A stretch of DNA of 35,284 bases from Streptomyces niveus (GTDB lineage Bacteria > Actinomycetota > Actinomycetes > Streptomycetales > Streptomycetaceae). The notes under the pieces are model-generated. The model was not told where the DNA came from and did no database searches. It was given only the letters and a program-made list of their open reading frames with translations. Position numbers and translations under genes: made by a program. Of the stretch, positions 10,674 through 18,122 are shown piece by piece (position 1 is the stretch's first letter; the number at the start of each line of letters is the position of its first letter). Where the stretch lies: positions 1-35,284 of the forward strand of contig NZ_MDCR01000274.1 of the NCBI RefSeq assembly GCF_001723055.1. The letters run 5' to 3'.

Positions 10674-11891
10674 TCAGCGCGAGGTGTCGAAGACCTCGTC
10701 GCGGGTGGTCGCCAGCGCGCTCTCCAGCGCGCCGCGCAACACGGGGTCCCGCCGTACCTCGCCGATGAGCAGCTTGGGCCTGGAGGCGGCCAGTTCGGCG
10801 AGTTCCGCCTGGACCAGCGCGCGCAGGGGTTCACCGCCGGCTGTGGTCACCCCGCCCGCGAGGACGATGACCTCGGGGTCGAGCACGGCGGTGACGGACG
10901 CGAGACCGGTGGCGAGCCGCTGTGCGAACAGCCGCAGCAGCTCGGCCAGCCGGGGATCCTCCTCGTGCCCGGCGGCGGCCTTCGTAAGGAGGCCGGCGGC
11001 GACGTCCGCGTACGGCTGCTCCGGCGTCTCGATGCCGAGGCCGCGCGCGAGCCGGGGTACCGACTGGGCACCCGCCAGTTCCTGGAAGCCGCCGCTGTTG
11101 GCCTTGACCACCTGGCGTACGAGGGGAGTGCCCGGCACCGGGAGGAAGCCGACCTCGCCGGCGCCGCCCGTGAAGCCGCGGTGCAGCCGGCCGCCGATGA
11201 CGAGGGAGGCGCCGAGACCCTCCTGGTTCCACAGCAGGACGAAGTCGTCGTGGCCGCGCGCCGCGCCCAGGCGCTGCTCGGCGACGGCCGCGAGGTTCAC
11301 GTCGTTCTCGTACTCGACGGGCATCGGCAGCGCGGCGGCCAGTTCGTCGAGCAGCGTGGGGGAGTGCCAGCCGGGCAGGTGCGAGGCGTAGCGCAGCCGC
11401 CCCGTGGACGGGTCGAAGGCGCCCGGCGTGCCGATGACGACGCGGTGCACGTCGCCGCGCGACAGACCGGCCGCCTTGACGACGCCCTCCAGCGCGTCGG
11501 TCACCTGGGTGACGACGCCGTCGGCGGACCGGCGGCCGGGCGTGGGCAGTTCGAACCGGCCGACGGTGGCGCCGGTGATGTCCGCGACGGCGGCGAGGAC
11601 GCGCTGCGGGTTCACGTCGAGCCCGGCGGCGTGGGCGGCGCCCGCGTTCACCGCGTACAGCTGGGCGTTGGGGCCCGGCCGCCCCTCGGTGGTGCCGGTG
11701 GCGACGACGAGACCGGCCGCCTCCAGGCGGGCCAGCAACTGGGAGGCCGTGGGCTTGGAGAGCCCGGTCAGTTTCCCGATCCGGGTGCGGGAGAGGGTGC
11801 CGTGCGCCAGCAGCAGATCCAGCGCCGCGCGGTCGTTCATGGCGCGCAGCACGCGTGGTGTGCCCGGGGACGGCGTGGACGGATCGCTCAC
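10674..11891 (-). CDS. csnR: ROK-family transcriptional repressor (CsnR-like)
   Basis: The 405-aa protein has an N-terminal winged helix-turn-helix (about residues 20-75: LLLAHGTLSRTRIGKLTGLS then KPTASQLLARLEAAGLV). A ROK sugar-kinase-like domain follows: HRVVIGTPGAFDPSTGRLRY, VEYENDVNLAAVAEQRLG, the GASLVIGGRLHRGFTGGAGE glycine-rich loop and VIVLAGGVTT. The usual zinc-binding CGC(x)GC motif of ROK proteins is not evident after GGAGEVGFLP, so the zinc site seems lost. The GTG start at 11891 has AGGTG about 9 nt upstream. The operator palindrome at 11950-11964 lies 59 nt upstream, which suggests autoregulation. It shares strand and order with the transporter genes and likely represses the whole operon until a chitosan oligosaccharide binds. 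Confidence 0.87.
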   Translation of the reverse strand: MSDPSTPSPGTPRVLRAMNDRAALDLLLAHGTLSRTRIGKLTGLSKPTASQLLARLEAAGLVVATGTTEGRPGPNAQLYAVNAGAAHAAGLDVNPQRVLAAVADITGATVGRFELPTPGRRSADGVVTQVTDALEGVVKAAGLSRGDVHRVVIGTPGAFDPSTGRLRYASHLPGWHSPTLLDELAAALPMPVEYENDVNLAAVAEQRLGAARGHDDFVLLWNQEGLGASLVIGGRLHRGFTGGAGEVGFLPVPGTPLVRQVVKANSGGFQELAGAQSVPRLARGLGIETPEQPYADVAAGLLTKAAAGHEEDPRLAELLRLFAQRLATGLASVTAVLDPEVIVLAGGVTTAGGEPLRALVQAELAELAASRPKLLIGEVRRDPVLRGALESALATTRDEVFDTSR

Positions 11892-11949
11892 GACGTGTGC
11901 ACCTGCCCTTCGGCGACTGCTCTCCTCGGTGTCAGGTGACCGACACTGT

Positions 11950-11964
11950 TAGGAAAGTTTCCTA
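11950..11964. promoter_or_regulatory. ROK (CsnR-type) operator palindrome
   Basis: TAGGAAAGTTTCCTA is a 7+1+7 palindrome in the leader of the ROK gene. From memory the CsnR operator in front of chitosanase genes has an AGGAAA-N-TTTCCT core, which this matches. A further half-site AGGAAAG lies at 11974-11980. Binding here would block transcription of the ROK gene and the transporter operon. Confidence 0.8.
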
Positions 11965-12025
11965 TTTGATGGGAGGAAAGTAGGCCGGGGGTCAGGTGGC
12001 AGTCAATACCCCTAAAACGCACGAC

Positions 12026-12058
12026 CCCCCGCAGCAACCAAAGCGTTACCTGCGGGGG
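12026..12058 (-). terminator. Rho-independent-type terminator of the mscS gene
   Basis: CCCCCGCAG (12026-12034) pairs with CTGCGGGGG (12050-12058) around a 15-nt loop. Read on the minus strand the hairpin follows the MscS stop by 76 nt and is succeeded by GTGCGTTTTAGG, a short T-run. Confidence 0.65.
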
Positions 12059-12134
12059 TGCGTGTGCGAACGGTTTTCGAGCTGCTCGTCTCGACGGACG
12101 CGGACGGGGGCGCTGTCAGCGCCCGGGCGCGGTC

Positions 12135-13214
12135 CTACTTCGACAGATTGGGATTGGCCGCCGCCTGCTGCGGCGGTATCGGCGACGCCGCGAGGGACTG
12201 CGGTGACGTGGGGCTCGCCAGGGCGGACGGCGCCGCCACACCGGCCGCCGGGTCGGCCGCGGCCGCCTCCGTGCCCGCCAGGGGCAGCCCGCCGACGATC
12301 TGGATGCCCGCGGCGTCGAACGCCTGCTTGATCCGCCAGCGCAGCTCGCGCTCCACCCCCAGCGCCTTGCCCGGCATCGTCTTCGCGCTCACCCGGATCG
12401 TCATCGAGTCCAGCAGGACGGAGTCCAGGCCCAGGATCTCCACCGGACCCCACAGCCGCTCGGCCCACGGGTCCTCCTTCGCCATCTTCTCCGCGACCCC
12501 GGTGATGACCTCGCGGACCCGCTCCAGGTCCTCTGTCGGCCGGACCGTCACATCGACACCGGCCGTGGCCCAGCCCTGGCTCAGGTTGCCGATCCGCTTC
12601 ACCTCGCCGTTGCGGACGTACCAGATCTCGCCGTCGTCGCCGCGCAGCTTGGTCACCCGCAGCCCGACCTCGATGACCTCGCCGGACGCGACGCCCGCGT
12701 CGATGGTGTCGCCCACGCCGTACTGGTCCTCCAGGATCATGAAGACGCCGGAGAGGAAGTCGGTGACGAGATTGCGCGCGCCGAAGCCCAGCGCCACACC
12801 GGCGACACCCGCCGACGCCAGCAGCGGGGCCAGGTTGATGTTCAGCGCCCCCAGCGCCATCAGCGCGGCCGTGCCCAGGATCGTGAACGACGTCACCGAC
12901 CGGAGCACCGATCCGATGGCCTCCGAGCGCTGTCGGCGCCGCTCGGCGTTGACCAGCAGCCCGCCGAGGGCCGTGCCCTCGACCGCCGTCGCGCTGCGGT
13001 TCATCCGCTCTATGAGCTTGGTGATGGTGCGCCGCAGGACATGGCGCAGGACGAGCGCGATGACCACGATCAGCAGGATGCGCAGGCCGACGCTCAGCCA
13101 GGTGGACCAATTCTCCTCGACCCAGCCCGCCGCGTCGTTGGCACGCTCCGCGGCCTCGTCGAAGGTGGCGGGCCCGGACGACGGGTCCGGGGCCGGCGCG
13201 GCGGACAGGGACAC
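12135..13214 (-). CDS. MscS-family mechanosensitive ion channel
   Basis: The 359-aa membrane protein has a short helical N-terminus and TM1 at about 38-60 (WLSVGLRILLIVVIALVL). TM2 lies at about 107-126 and the pore-lining TM3 at about 130-155 (PLLASAGVAGVALGFGARNL). The conserved beta-domain motif ILEDQYGVGDTI follows at 160-171, then the cytoplasmic cage (to about 310) and a Pro/Ala/Ser-rich tail. This architecture is that of the small-conductance mechanosensitive channel, which opens on hypo-osmotic shock to release solutes. The GTG at 13214 has AGGAGG 8 nt upstream. A larger frame reading further upstream on this strand is out of frame with the MscS motifs. The gene stands alone, with the hairpin at 12026-12058 after it. 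Confidence 0.9.
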   Translation of the reverse strand: MSLSAAPAPDPSSGPATFDEAAERANDAAGWVEENWSTWLSVGLRILLIVVIALVLRHVLRRTITKLIERMNRSATAVEGTALGGLLVNAERRRQRSEAIGSVLRSVTSFTILGTAALMALGALNINLAPLLASAGVAGVALGFGARNLVTDFLSGVFMILEDQYGVGDTIDAGVASGEVIEVGLRVTKLRGDDGEIWYVRNGEVKRIGNLSQGWATAGVDVTVRPTEDLERVREVITGVAEKMAKEDPWAERLWGPVEILGLDSVLLDSMTIRVSAKTMPGKALGVERELRWRIKQAFDAAGIQIVGGLPLAGTEAAAADPAAGVAAPSALASPTSPQSLAASPIPPQQAAANPNLSK

Positions 13215-13503
13215 GGCGGGAACCTCCTGGAAACACGGGCGGGACCAACCACACTAACGGGGCATCGCGTGTCCTCCGTTGCCGTACGGGAGACAGAGAC
13301 ACTCCTCACCCGCCGGTGCCGCGAGAAGTCCCAGGATGGCGCGGGGGCGGGGACGCACCAGGTCAGGGGTTGTGGGGGAGGTGTGGGCGAAAACACTCCG
13401 AGCCCGTTACCAAGACGTGGTGGCGTTTCGACCAGGCATGAGGAGAGACTGAGACAGATCGTCCCGGCGCGAGCCACGCGCCGCCGGCGTAACTGGAGGC
13501 ACC
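13215..13503. other. Divergent promoter region between mscS and the HNH gene
   Basis: These 289 bp contain the SD sites of both flanking genes (AGGAGG for mscS near 13223-13228, GGAGG for the HNH gene near 13495-13499). I found no convincing -35/-10 pair, palindrome, small ORF or RNA gene in it. Confidence 0.5.
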
Positions 13504-14040
13504 GTGCCACATGTCCTGGTTCTCAACGCGTCGTACGAGCCACTCGGCGTCGTACCACTCCGTCGCGCACTCGTCCTCGTCCTGGAGAACAAGGCCATCT
13601 GCCTTGAGGAATCCGGCGCCTTCCTGCACAGCGAGACCCAGGTCCTGGCCGCGCCCAGTGTCGTACGGCTCAAGCGGTTCGTACGCGTCCCCTACCGGGG
13701 GCCCGTCCCGCTGACCCGCCGCGCGCTCTTCGCCAGGGACGGCGGGCGCTGTATGTACTGCGGCAGCGTCGCCACCAGCGTCGACCACGTCATCCCGCGC
13801 AGCCGGGGCGGCAAACACGTGTGGGACAACGTGGTGGCCGCCTGCCGCCGCTGCAACCACGTCAAGGCCGACCGGCACCTGCGGGAGCTGGGCTGGAGAC
13901 TTCGCCACCAGCCCGCGCCGCCGTCGGGGCTCGCCTGGCGGATCATCGGGACCGGACACCGGGATCCTCGCTGGATGCCGTATCTGCAACCCTTCGGCGC
14001 CGAGGACGCGGTGGCCCGGATCGACGGCATCTCTGCCTAG
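13504..14040 (+). CDS. HNH endonuclease
   Basis: The 178-aa protein begins VPHVLVLNASYEPLGVVPLR, a conserved opening of this actinobacterial HNH family. It carries the HNH core at about residues 79-120: paired zinc-like cysteines C83 and C86 (CMYC), the catalytic DH at 94-95 (VDHVIPRSRGG), N109 (WDNVVAAC), and the second cysteine pair C114/C117 with N118. HNH proteins are metal-dependent nucleases. This stand-alone family is widespread in Streptomyces and has no firmly assigned role as far as I know. The GTG at 13504 has GGAGG 4-5 nt upstream. There is no toxin-immunity, restriction or phage partner beside it. Confidence 0.9.
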   Translation: MPHVLVLNASYEPLGVVPLRRALVLVLENKAICLEESGAFLHSETQVLAAPSVVRLKRFVRVPYRGPVPLTRRALFARDGGRCMYCGSVATSVDHVIPRSRGGKHVWDNVVAACRRCNHVKADRHLRELGWRLRHQPAPPSGLAWRIIGTGHRDPRWMPYLQPFGAEDAVARIDGISA

Positions 14041-14271
14041 GATCCGGGCCTTCGTCGTCCCGGGACGGTGGGCGCCGGACCGGGGCCGGGGAGCCCGCGC
14101 GCGTGGCCGCCGTGCCCCGTTTCGCCCGTTGTGATAGGCAGGGGAACCAACTCCCGCTCAGGGAGCGCGGCGTGACCGGGGCCACGTTTACCGGACCAGT
14201 ACGTCTGCGACCGTGCCGACTGGGTAGGGCTGCTGTGTCCAGTTGTCCGAGTCGTCCTTGGAGGCGCCGTC

Positions 14272-14529
14272 ATGGCCGCATCCGCACAGCTGCTCCTCTC
14301 CGCCCTTTCCAAACAGACGGTTCCTGGTGACCCGGCCGGCGAAGAACCTCTCGCCGTCACCCTGCCCGGACCGCTGACCAGCGACATCCCGGGCCCGCTC
14401 ACCAGCGAACCGCCCCTCGCCGACGCCGCACCCCTGACCAGCGAGCCCCCGCTCGCCGACGCCGCACCCCTCACCAGCGAGCCGACCGCGCCCGGTACGG
14501 CCGGTGGCACGGAGTTCTCAGGAGTCTGA
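14272..14529 (+). CDS. 85-aa proline-rich repeat protein immediately upstream of malQ, unknown
   Basis: The ORF has an ATG at 14272 with TTGGAGG 7 nt upstream. Its stop TGA directly abuts the malQ ATG (TGAATG), so translation is probably coupled. The first 15 residues (MAASAQLLLSALSKQ) look helical. The rest is acidic and proline-rich, with four PLTS(D/E) motifs, two of them in a 12-residue tandem unit (PLTSEPPLADAA). There are no cysteines and no membrane segment. GC at third codon positions is high, as in real genes of this genome. I do not recognise the family. Possible roles are a leader/coupling peptide for malQ or an independent small disordered protein. Confidence 0.6.
   Translation: MAASAQLLLSALSKQTVPGDPAGEEPLAVTLPGPLTSDIPGPLTSEPPLADAAPLTSEPPLADAAPLTSEPTAPGTAGGTEFSGV
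14395..14480 (+). repeat. Tandem 36-bp repeat in the ORF before malQ
   Basis: A 36-bp unit encoding the 12-residue PLTSEPPLADAA occurs twice in tandem. Partial copies flank it (PLTSD before, PLTSEP after). The copies differ at a few third positions, so the repeat is kept at protein level and not only as recent DNA slippage. Confidence 0.7.
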
Positions 14530-16704
14530 ATGGGCCGCCTGGCCACGCTCGCGGCGCTGCACGGTGTCGCCACCGTCCACTCGCCCGGCCCCGACGTCGC
14601 CGTCCCGGTCCCCGACGAGACGGTCGTCGCGGTGCTCGCCGCGCTGGGTGTCGACGCGTCCACGGACGAGGCCGTCCAGGCCGCGCTGACCAGCGCCGAG
14701 GCCGCCGCCGCGAGCCGCCTGCTGCCGCCCGCCGTGGTCGTGTGGACCACGCCCGACCCCGGAACCGCCGGCGCCGTCCTGCCGCCCGCCCTCCCGCCGG
14801 CACTGGCCGAGCTGCCGCCGGGCACGCTCCTGCGGGTGGAGACGGAGCGGGGCGAGACGGTCGACTGGCCCTCGCCCGACGCGCCGCTGTCCCCGCCCGA
14901 CGCGCCCTCGTCCCCGACCGGCGCGGGAGGCCCTGTACGGGCCTCTGAGGGCCGCTCCTGGCCCGATCTGCCCCTCGGTGTGCACCGGCTGGCCGCCGTC
15001 GCCCCTGACGGCCGTACGGCGGGTGCCGTGCTCGTCGTCGCGCCCCGCGAGGTGCCGCAGCCGCCGGCCCGTACGCACGGCTTCCTCGTCCAGCTCTACT
15101 CCCTGCTGTCCACCCGGTCCTGGGGCATGGGCGACCTCGGCGACCTCGCCGAACTCGCCGTCTGGTCCGGCCGCGAGCTGGGCGCCGGATTCGTCCAGAT
15201 CAACCCGCTGCACGCCGCCGTCCCCGGCGAGCCGACCGACCCCTCGCCGTACCGCCCCTCCTCGCGCCGCTTCCCCGACCCCGTGCATCTGCGGATCGAG
15301 GCGGTTCCCGAGTACGCGTACGTCACCGACCGGGCGGGCGCGGCCCTCGACGGACTCCTGGAGCGGGCCGCCGGACTGCGTGCCGCCGTCCTCGACAAGG
15401 GCGCGCTGATCGACCGCGACGCCGTGTGGCAGCTCAAGCGCGAGGCCCTGGAGATCGTGCGTGAGGTCCCGCTCGGCCCCGGCCGCCGCGCCGCCTACCA
15501 CCACTTCCTGGCCGAGCAGGGCCAGGCCCTGGAGGACCACGCGACCTGGTGCGCCCTCGCCGAGACGCACGGCCCGAACTGGCGCGTCTGGCCGCCGGAG
15601 CTGCGCGACCCGCGCTCCGCCGCGACCGGCCGGGCCCGGCACGAGCTGATCGACCGCGTCGACTTCCACAGCTGGCTGGCCTGGCTCACCGACGAACAGC
15701 TCGCGGCGGCCGGCCGCGCCGCCCGTGACGCGGGCATGGCCGTCGGCATCGTCCACGACCTCGCGGTGGGGGTGCATCCCGACGGCGCCGACGCCTGGGC
15801 GCAGCGCGACGCGTTCGCCGACGGCATGTCCGTGGGCGCGCCGCCGGACGCCTTCAACGCCCACGGCCAGGACTGGGGGCTGCCGCCCTGGCGCCCCGAC
15901 GTCCTCGCGGCGTCCGGCTTCGCTCCGTACCGAGGGCTGCTCCGCGGACTGCTCCGGCATGCGGGCGCGCTGCGGATCGACCATGTGATGGGCCTGTTCC
16001 GGCTCTGGTGGGTCCCCGCCGGCGCGGACCCCACCCGGGGCACGTATGTGCGGTACGACGCCGAGGCGATGCTCGCCGTCCTCGTCCTGGAGGCGCACCG
16101 CGCGGGCGCCGTCGTCATAGGAGAAGACCTCGGCACGGTCGAGCCCGGCGTACGGGAGGCACTGCACCGCCGGGGGGTGCTCGGCACCTCCGTGCTCTGG
16201 TTCGAGCGCGACTGGCAGGGCACGGGCCGCCCGCTGGCCCCCGAGAGCTGGCGCGAGGACTGCGTCGCCACCGCCACCACCCACGACCTGCCGTCCACCG
16301 CCGCGCGCCTCACCGGTGAGCACGTGGAGCTGCGGCACCGGCTGGGGCTGCTCGGCCGCCCGCTGGAGGAGGAGCGGCGCGAGGACGCCACCGAGGTCGC
16401 CGACTGGCTCGGCACCCTCACCGGGCTCGGCCTGCTGCCCGCCGACGGAGGCGACGAACAGGAGCGGATCCGCGCCGTCTACCGCTTCCTGCTGCGTACG
16501 CCCGCCCGCATGGTCGGTGTCTGGCTGCCGGACGCGGTGGGGGACCGCAGGCCGCAGAATCTGCCGGGCACCTGGGACCAGTACCCGAACTGGCGGTTGC
16601 CGGTCGCCGACGCCGACGGCCGGCCGATGACGCTGGAGGAGCTGGCCGCCTCGCCCCGGCTGCACGCCCTGATGGGCGTCTTGCGGCCCTCTGCGGAGAA
16701 TTGA
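14530..16704 (+). CDS. malQ: 4-alpha-glucanotransferase (amylomaltase), GH77
   Basis: The 724-aa protein is of the long actinobacterial MalQ type. An N-terminal region of about 190 residues (helical, then beta-rich) precedes the GH77 barrel. Seen motifs: SWGMGDLGDL, INPLHAAVPG, SPYRPSSRRF, RIDHVMGLFRLWW with the nucleophile D484, IGEDLGTVEPGV with the acid/base E532, and TTHDLPSTAARL with the transition-state stabiliser D586. The 48- and 54-residue spacings fit the family. The enzyme disproportionates malto-oligosaccharides in the cytoplasm by moving glucan chains between acceptors. The ATG at 14530 has AGGAG 6 nt upstream, inside the end of the preceding small ORF. A Pro/Ser/Asp-rich insert near residues 114-135 (APLSPPDAPSSPTGAG) is probably a disordered linker. 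Confidence 0.96.
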   Translation: MGRLATLAALHGVATVHSPGPDVAVPVPDETVVAVLAALGVDASTDEAVQAALTSAEAAAASRLLPPAVVVWTTPDPGTAGAVLPPALPPALAELPPGTLLRVETERGETVDWPSPDAPLSPPDAPSSPTGAGGPVRASEGRSWPDLPLGVHRLAAVAPDGRTAGAVLVVAPREVPQPPARTHGFLVQLYSLLSTRSWGMGDLGDLAELAVWSGRELGAGFVQINPLHAAVPGEPTDPSPYRPSSRRFPDPVHLRIEAVPEYAYVTDRAGAALDGLLERAAGLRAAVLDKGALIDRDAVWQLKREALEIVREVPLGPGRRAAYHHFLAEQGQALEDHATWCALAETHGPNWRVWPPELRDPRSAATGRARHELIDRVDFHSWLAWLTDEQLAAAGRAARDAGMAVGIVHDLAVGVHPDGADAWAQRDAFADGMSVGAPPDAFNAHGQDWGLPPWRPDVLAASGFAPYRGLLRGLLRHAGALRIDHVMGLFRLWWVPAGADPTRGTYVRYDAEAMLAVLVLEAHRAGAVVIGEDLGTVEPGVREALHRRGVLGTSVLWFERDWQGTGRPLAPESWREDCVATATTHDLPSTAARLTGEHVELRHRLGLLGRPLEEERREDATEVADWLGTLTGLGLLPADGGDEQERIRAVYRFLLRTPARMVGVWLPDAVGDRRPQNLPGTWDQYPNWRLPVADADGRPMTLEELAASPRLHALMGVLRPSAEN

Positions 16705-16762
16705 CACCTTGTACGGGACCCCCGGGCGCACAGCCGCCCCACGCGTTCGCTACGTTGGCACC

Positions 16763-16999
16763 GTGGACAAGAAGAACGCCCTGCGCGCCGGTGCTGTCGT
16801 GGCCGGAACGACGCTGATGATGCTGCTCATGACGTCCCCCGTGCTCGCCGTCACCCGCGACGACGGTGACGACCCGGGCCCCGGCCTGACGATCGGGGAG
16901 ACCCTCGGTCTGTACGTGGCCGCGCCGCTGCTGCTGTTCGCCGTGATCGCCGGTCTGGTGATGGTCCTCGACAAGTCCAGGAAGCAGCCGGGCGTCTGA
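16763..16999 (+). CDS. Small actinobacterial membrane protein, 78 aa, unknown
   Basis: VDKKNALRAGAVVAGTTLMM starts a hydrophobic segment (about residues 9-29). A short acidic extracytoplasmic loop (DDGDDPGPG) follows, then a second hydrophobic segment (about 47-68, LGLYVAAPLLLFAVIAGLV) and a basic C-terminus (DKSRKQPGV). It is probably a two-TM hairpin; the first TM could alternatively be a signal peptide ending LAV. No SD precedes the GTG at 16763, and TACGTT lies 7-12 nt upstream of it. The message may therefore be leaderless. An ATG further upstream (16709) would add a non-conserved-looking tail. A strong terminator follows. Confidence 0.75.
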   Translation: MDKKNALRAGAVVAGTTLMMLLMTSPVLAVTRDDGDDPGPGLTIGETLGLYVAAPLLLFAVIAGLVMVLDKSRKQPGV

Positions 17000-17015
17000 C
17001 GCCCTCCCTCTTCTG

Positions 17016-17053
17016 AAGGCGCCGCGCGGCACAGGTGTGCCGTGCGGCGCCTT
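17016..17053 (+). terminator. Strong 17-bp hairpin terminator after the small membrane protein gene
   Basis: The arms 17016-17032 and 17037-17053 pair over 17 bp with a single G/T wobble and a 4-nt loop (AGGT). The stem begins 16 nt after the stop codon and ends in a T-rich CTTTCTGTCC. Confidence 0.88.
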
Positions 17054-17067
17054 TCTGTCCGCCGACC

Positions 17068-17084
17068 GTTCAGTTCCGCTGAAC
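17068..17084. promoter_or_regulatory. LysR-type box upstream of the LysR gene
   Basis: GTTCAG-N5-CTGAAC is a 6-bp inverted repeat containing a T-N11-A LysR core, 56 nt before the LysR start. The same inverted repeat recurs at 18049-18065. It is a likely autoregulatory site. Confidence 0.65.
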
Positions 17085-17139
17085 GAATTCACCCCGACCT
17101 TTCGATCCGTTGCGCCGTCGGCGTGACAGGGTGGCGGGC

Positions 17140-18063
17140 ATGACCGAGTGGGACATCAAGAAGCTCCGCATCCTCAGGACGCTGCGCGAGCGCGGCACCG
17201 TCACCGCGACCGCCGAAGCCCTGCTGATGACCCCGTCCGCCGTGTCCCAGCAGCTCTCCAACCTGGCCAAACAGCTCGGCGTACCGCTCCTGACGGCCCA
17301 GGGCCGGCGCGTACGGCTGACCGACGCCGCGCATCTGGTGCTGCGGCACGCTGAGGTGGTCTTCGCCGAACTGGAGCGCACGGAAGCGGAGTTGGCCGGG
17401 CATCTGCGCGGTGAGACGGGCGAGGTGCGGATCGGCGCGTTCTCGACGGCCGTCCCGGCGCTCGTCGTCCCGGCCGTGGAGCACCTGCGCGCGGTGGCTC
17501 CGGGGCTCGTGGTGCGGGTCAGGGAGGCGGAGGCGGCACACGCGTACGAGCTGCTGTCCGCCGGCGGGGTGGACCTGGCGCTGTCGCTGGCCGCCCAGGC
17601 GCCGACCGCCCGGGACACCCGGTTCAGCCGGGTCCCGCTGCTCATCGACCCGCTGGACGTGGCGCTGCCCGCCGGGCACCGGTTCGCCGCCGCGCCGGGG
17701 CTGCGGCTGGCCGACCTCGCCCACGAGCCGTGGATCTTCGGCGGCAGCGGCCCCTGGTCCGAGATCACGCTCACCGCGTGCGCGGCGGCCGGGTTCGTGC
17801 CCGAACAGGCCCACAGCGCCGCCGGTTGGACCGCGATCCTCGCGATGGTCGACGCGGGCATGGGCGTCGCCCTCGTACCGAGGATGGCGGCTGCCGAACA
17901 GCGCCGCGAAGGGGTCGTGACCCGGATCCTGAGCGCGGACCAGCCGCGCCGCCATGTCGTGGCGGCGGTACGGCGCGGGGCGGAGGGCGGCCCGGCGGTG
18001 GCGCGGGTGCTTGCGGCGCTGCGGGAAGCGGCACAGGCGCGTACGACTGTTCAGCCCGGCTGA
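17140..18063 (+). CDS. LysR-family transcriptional regulator, candidate regulator of allantoicase
   Basis: The 307-aa protein has an N-terminal winged HTH (about residues 5-62: LRILRTLRERGTVTATAEAL then TPSAVSQQLSNLAKQLGVPL). A LysR substrate-binding domain follows from about residue 92 (GEVRIGAFSTAVPALVVPAV). The ATG at 17140 is preceded only by a weak AGGG. The gene is followed 59 nt later by allantoicase on the same strand. An identical inverted-repeat box stands before both genes, and the downstream copy contains this gene's own TGA stop. Allantoin/allantoate degradation in Streptomyces is known to be controlled by other regulators such as AllR. Control of allantoicase by this LysR protein is an inference from position and sites. 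Confidence 0.87.
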   Translation: MTEWDIKKLRILRTLRERGTVTATAEALLMTPSAVSQQLSNLAKQLGVPLLTAQGRRVRLTDAAHLVLRHAEVVFAELERTEAELAGHLRGETGEVRIGAFSTAVPALVVPAVEHLRAVAPGLVVRVREAEAAHAYELLSAGGVDLALSLAAQAPTARDTRFSRVPLLIDPLDVALPAGHRFAAAPGLRLADLAHEPWIFGGSGPWSEITLTACAAAGFVPEQAHSAAGWTAILAMVDAGMGVALVPRMAAAEQRREGVVTRILSADQPRRHVVAAVRRGAEGGPAVARVLAALREAAQARTTVQPG

Positions 18064-18065
18064 AC
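18049..18065. promoter_or_regulatory. Second LysR-type box, upstream of allantoicase
   Basis: GTTCAG-N5-CTGAAC has both arms identical to the box at 17068-17084 and a different 5-bp spacer. It overlaps the LysR stop codon and lies 57 nt before the allantoicase start, almost the same distance as the first box from its gene. A short inverted repeat TCGAA-N4-TTCGA follows at 18073-18086. Confidence 0.65.
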
Positions 18066-18122
18066 GGACCTGTCGAAAACATTCGATGGACCGGGAGGAC
18101 GGCCGGGCGCGACAGTCGGGAC

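Noticed and set aside
13504..14040. HNH gene considered as part of a restriction, homing or toxin system
   Set aside because: No methyltransferase, immunity gene, intron/intein border or phage gene is nearby. The VLNASYEPL-type family looks like a conserved chromosomal gene.
16701..16706. TTGACA hexamer as a -35 box for the small membrane protein gene
   Set aside because: No -10-like sequence stands 16-19 bp downstream, and the hexamer overlaps the malQ stop codon.
14518..16731. 737-codon minus-strand frame opposite malQ
   Set aside because: malQ on the plus strand carries all three GH77 catalytic residues at the right spacing; the opposite frame has no family features.
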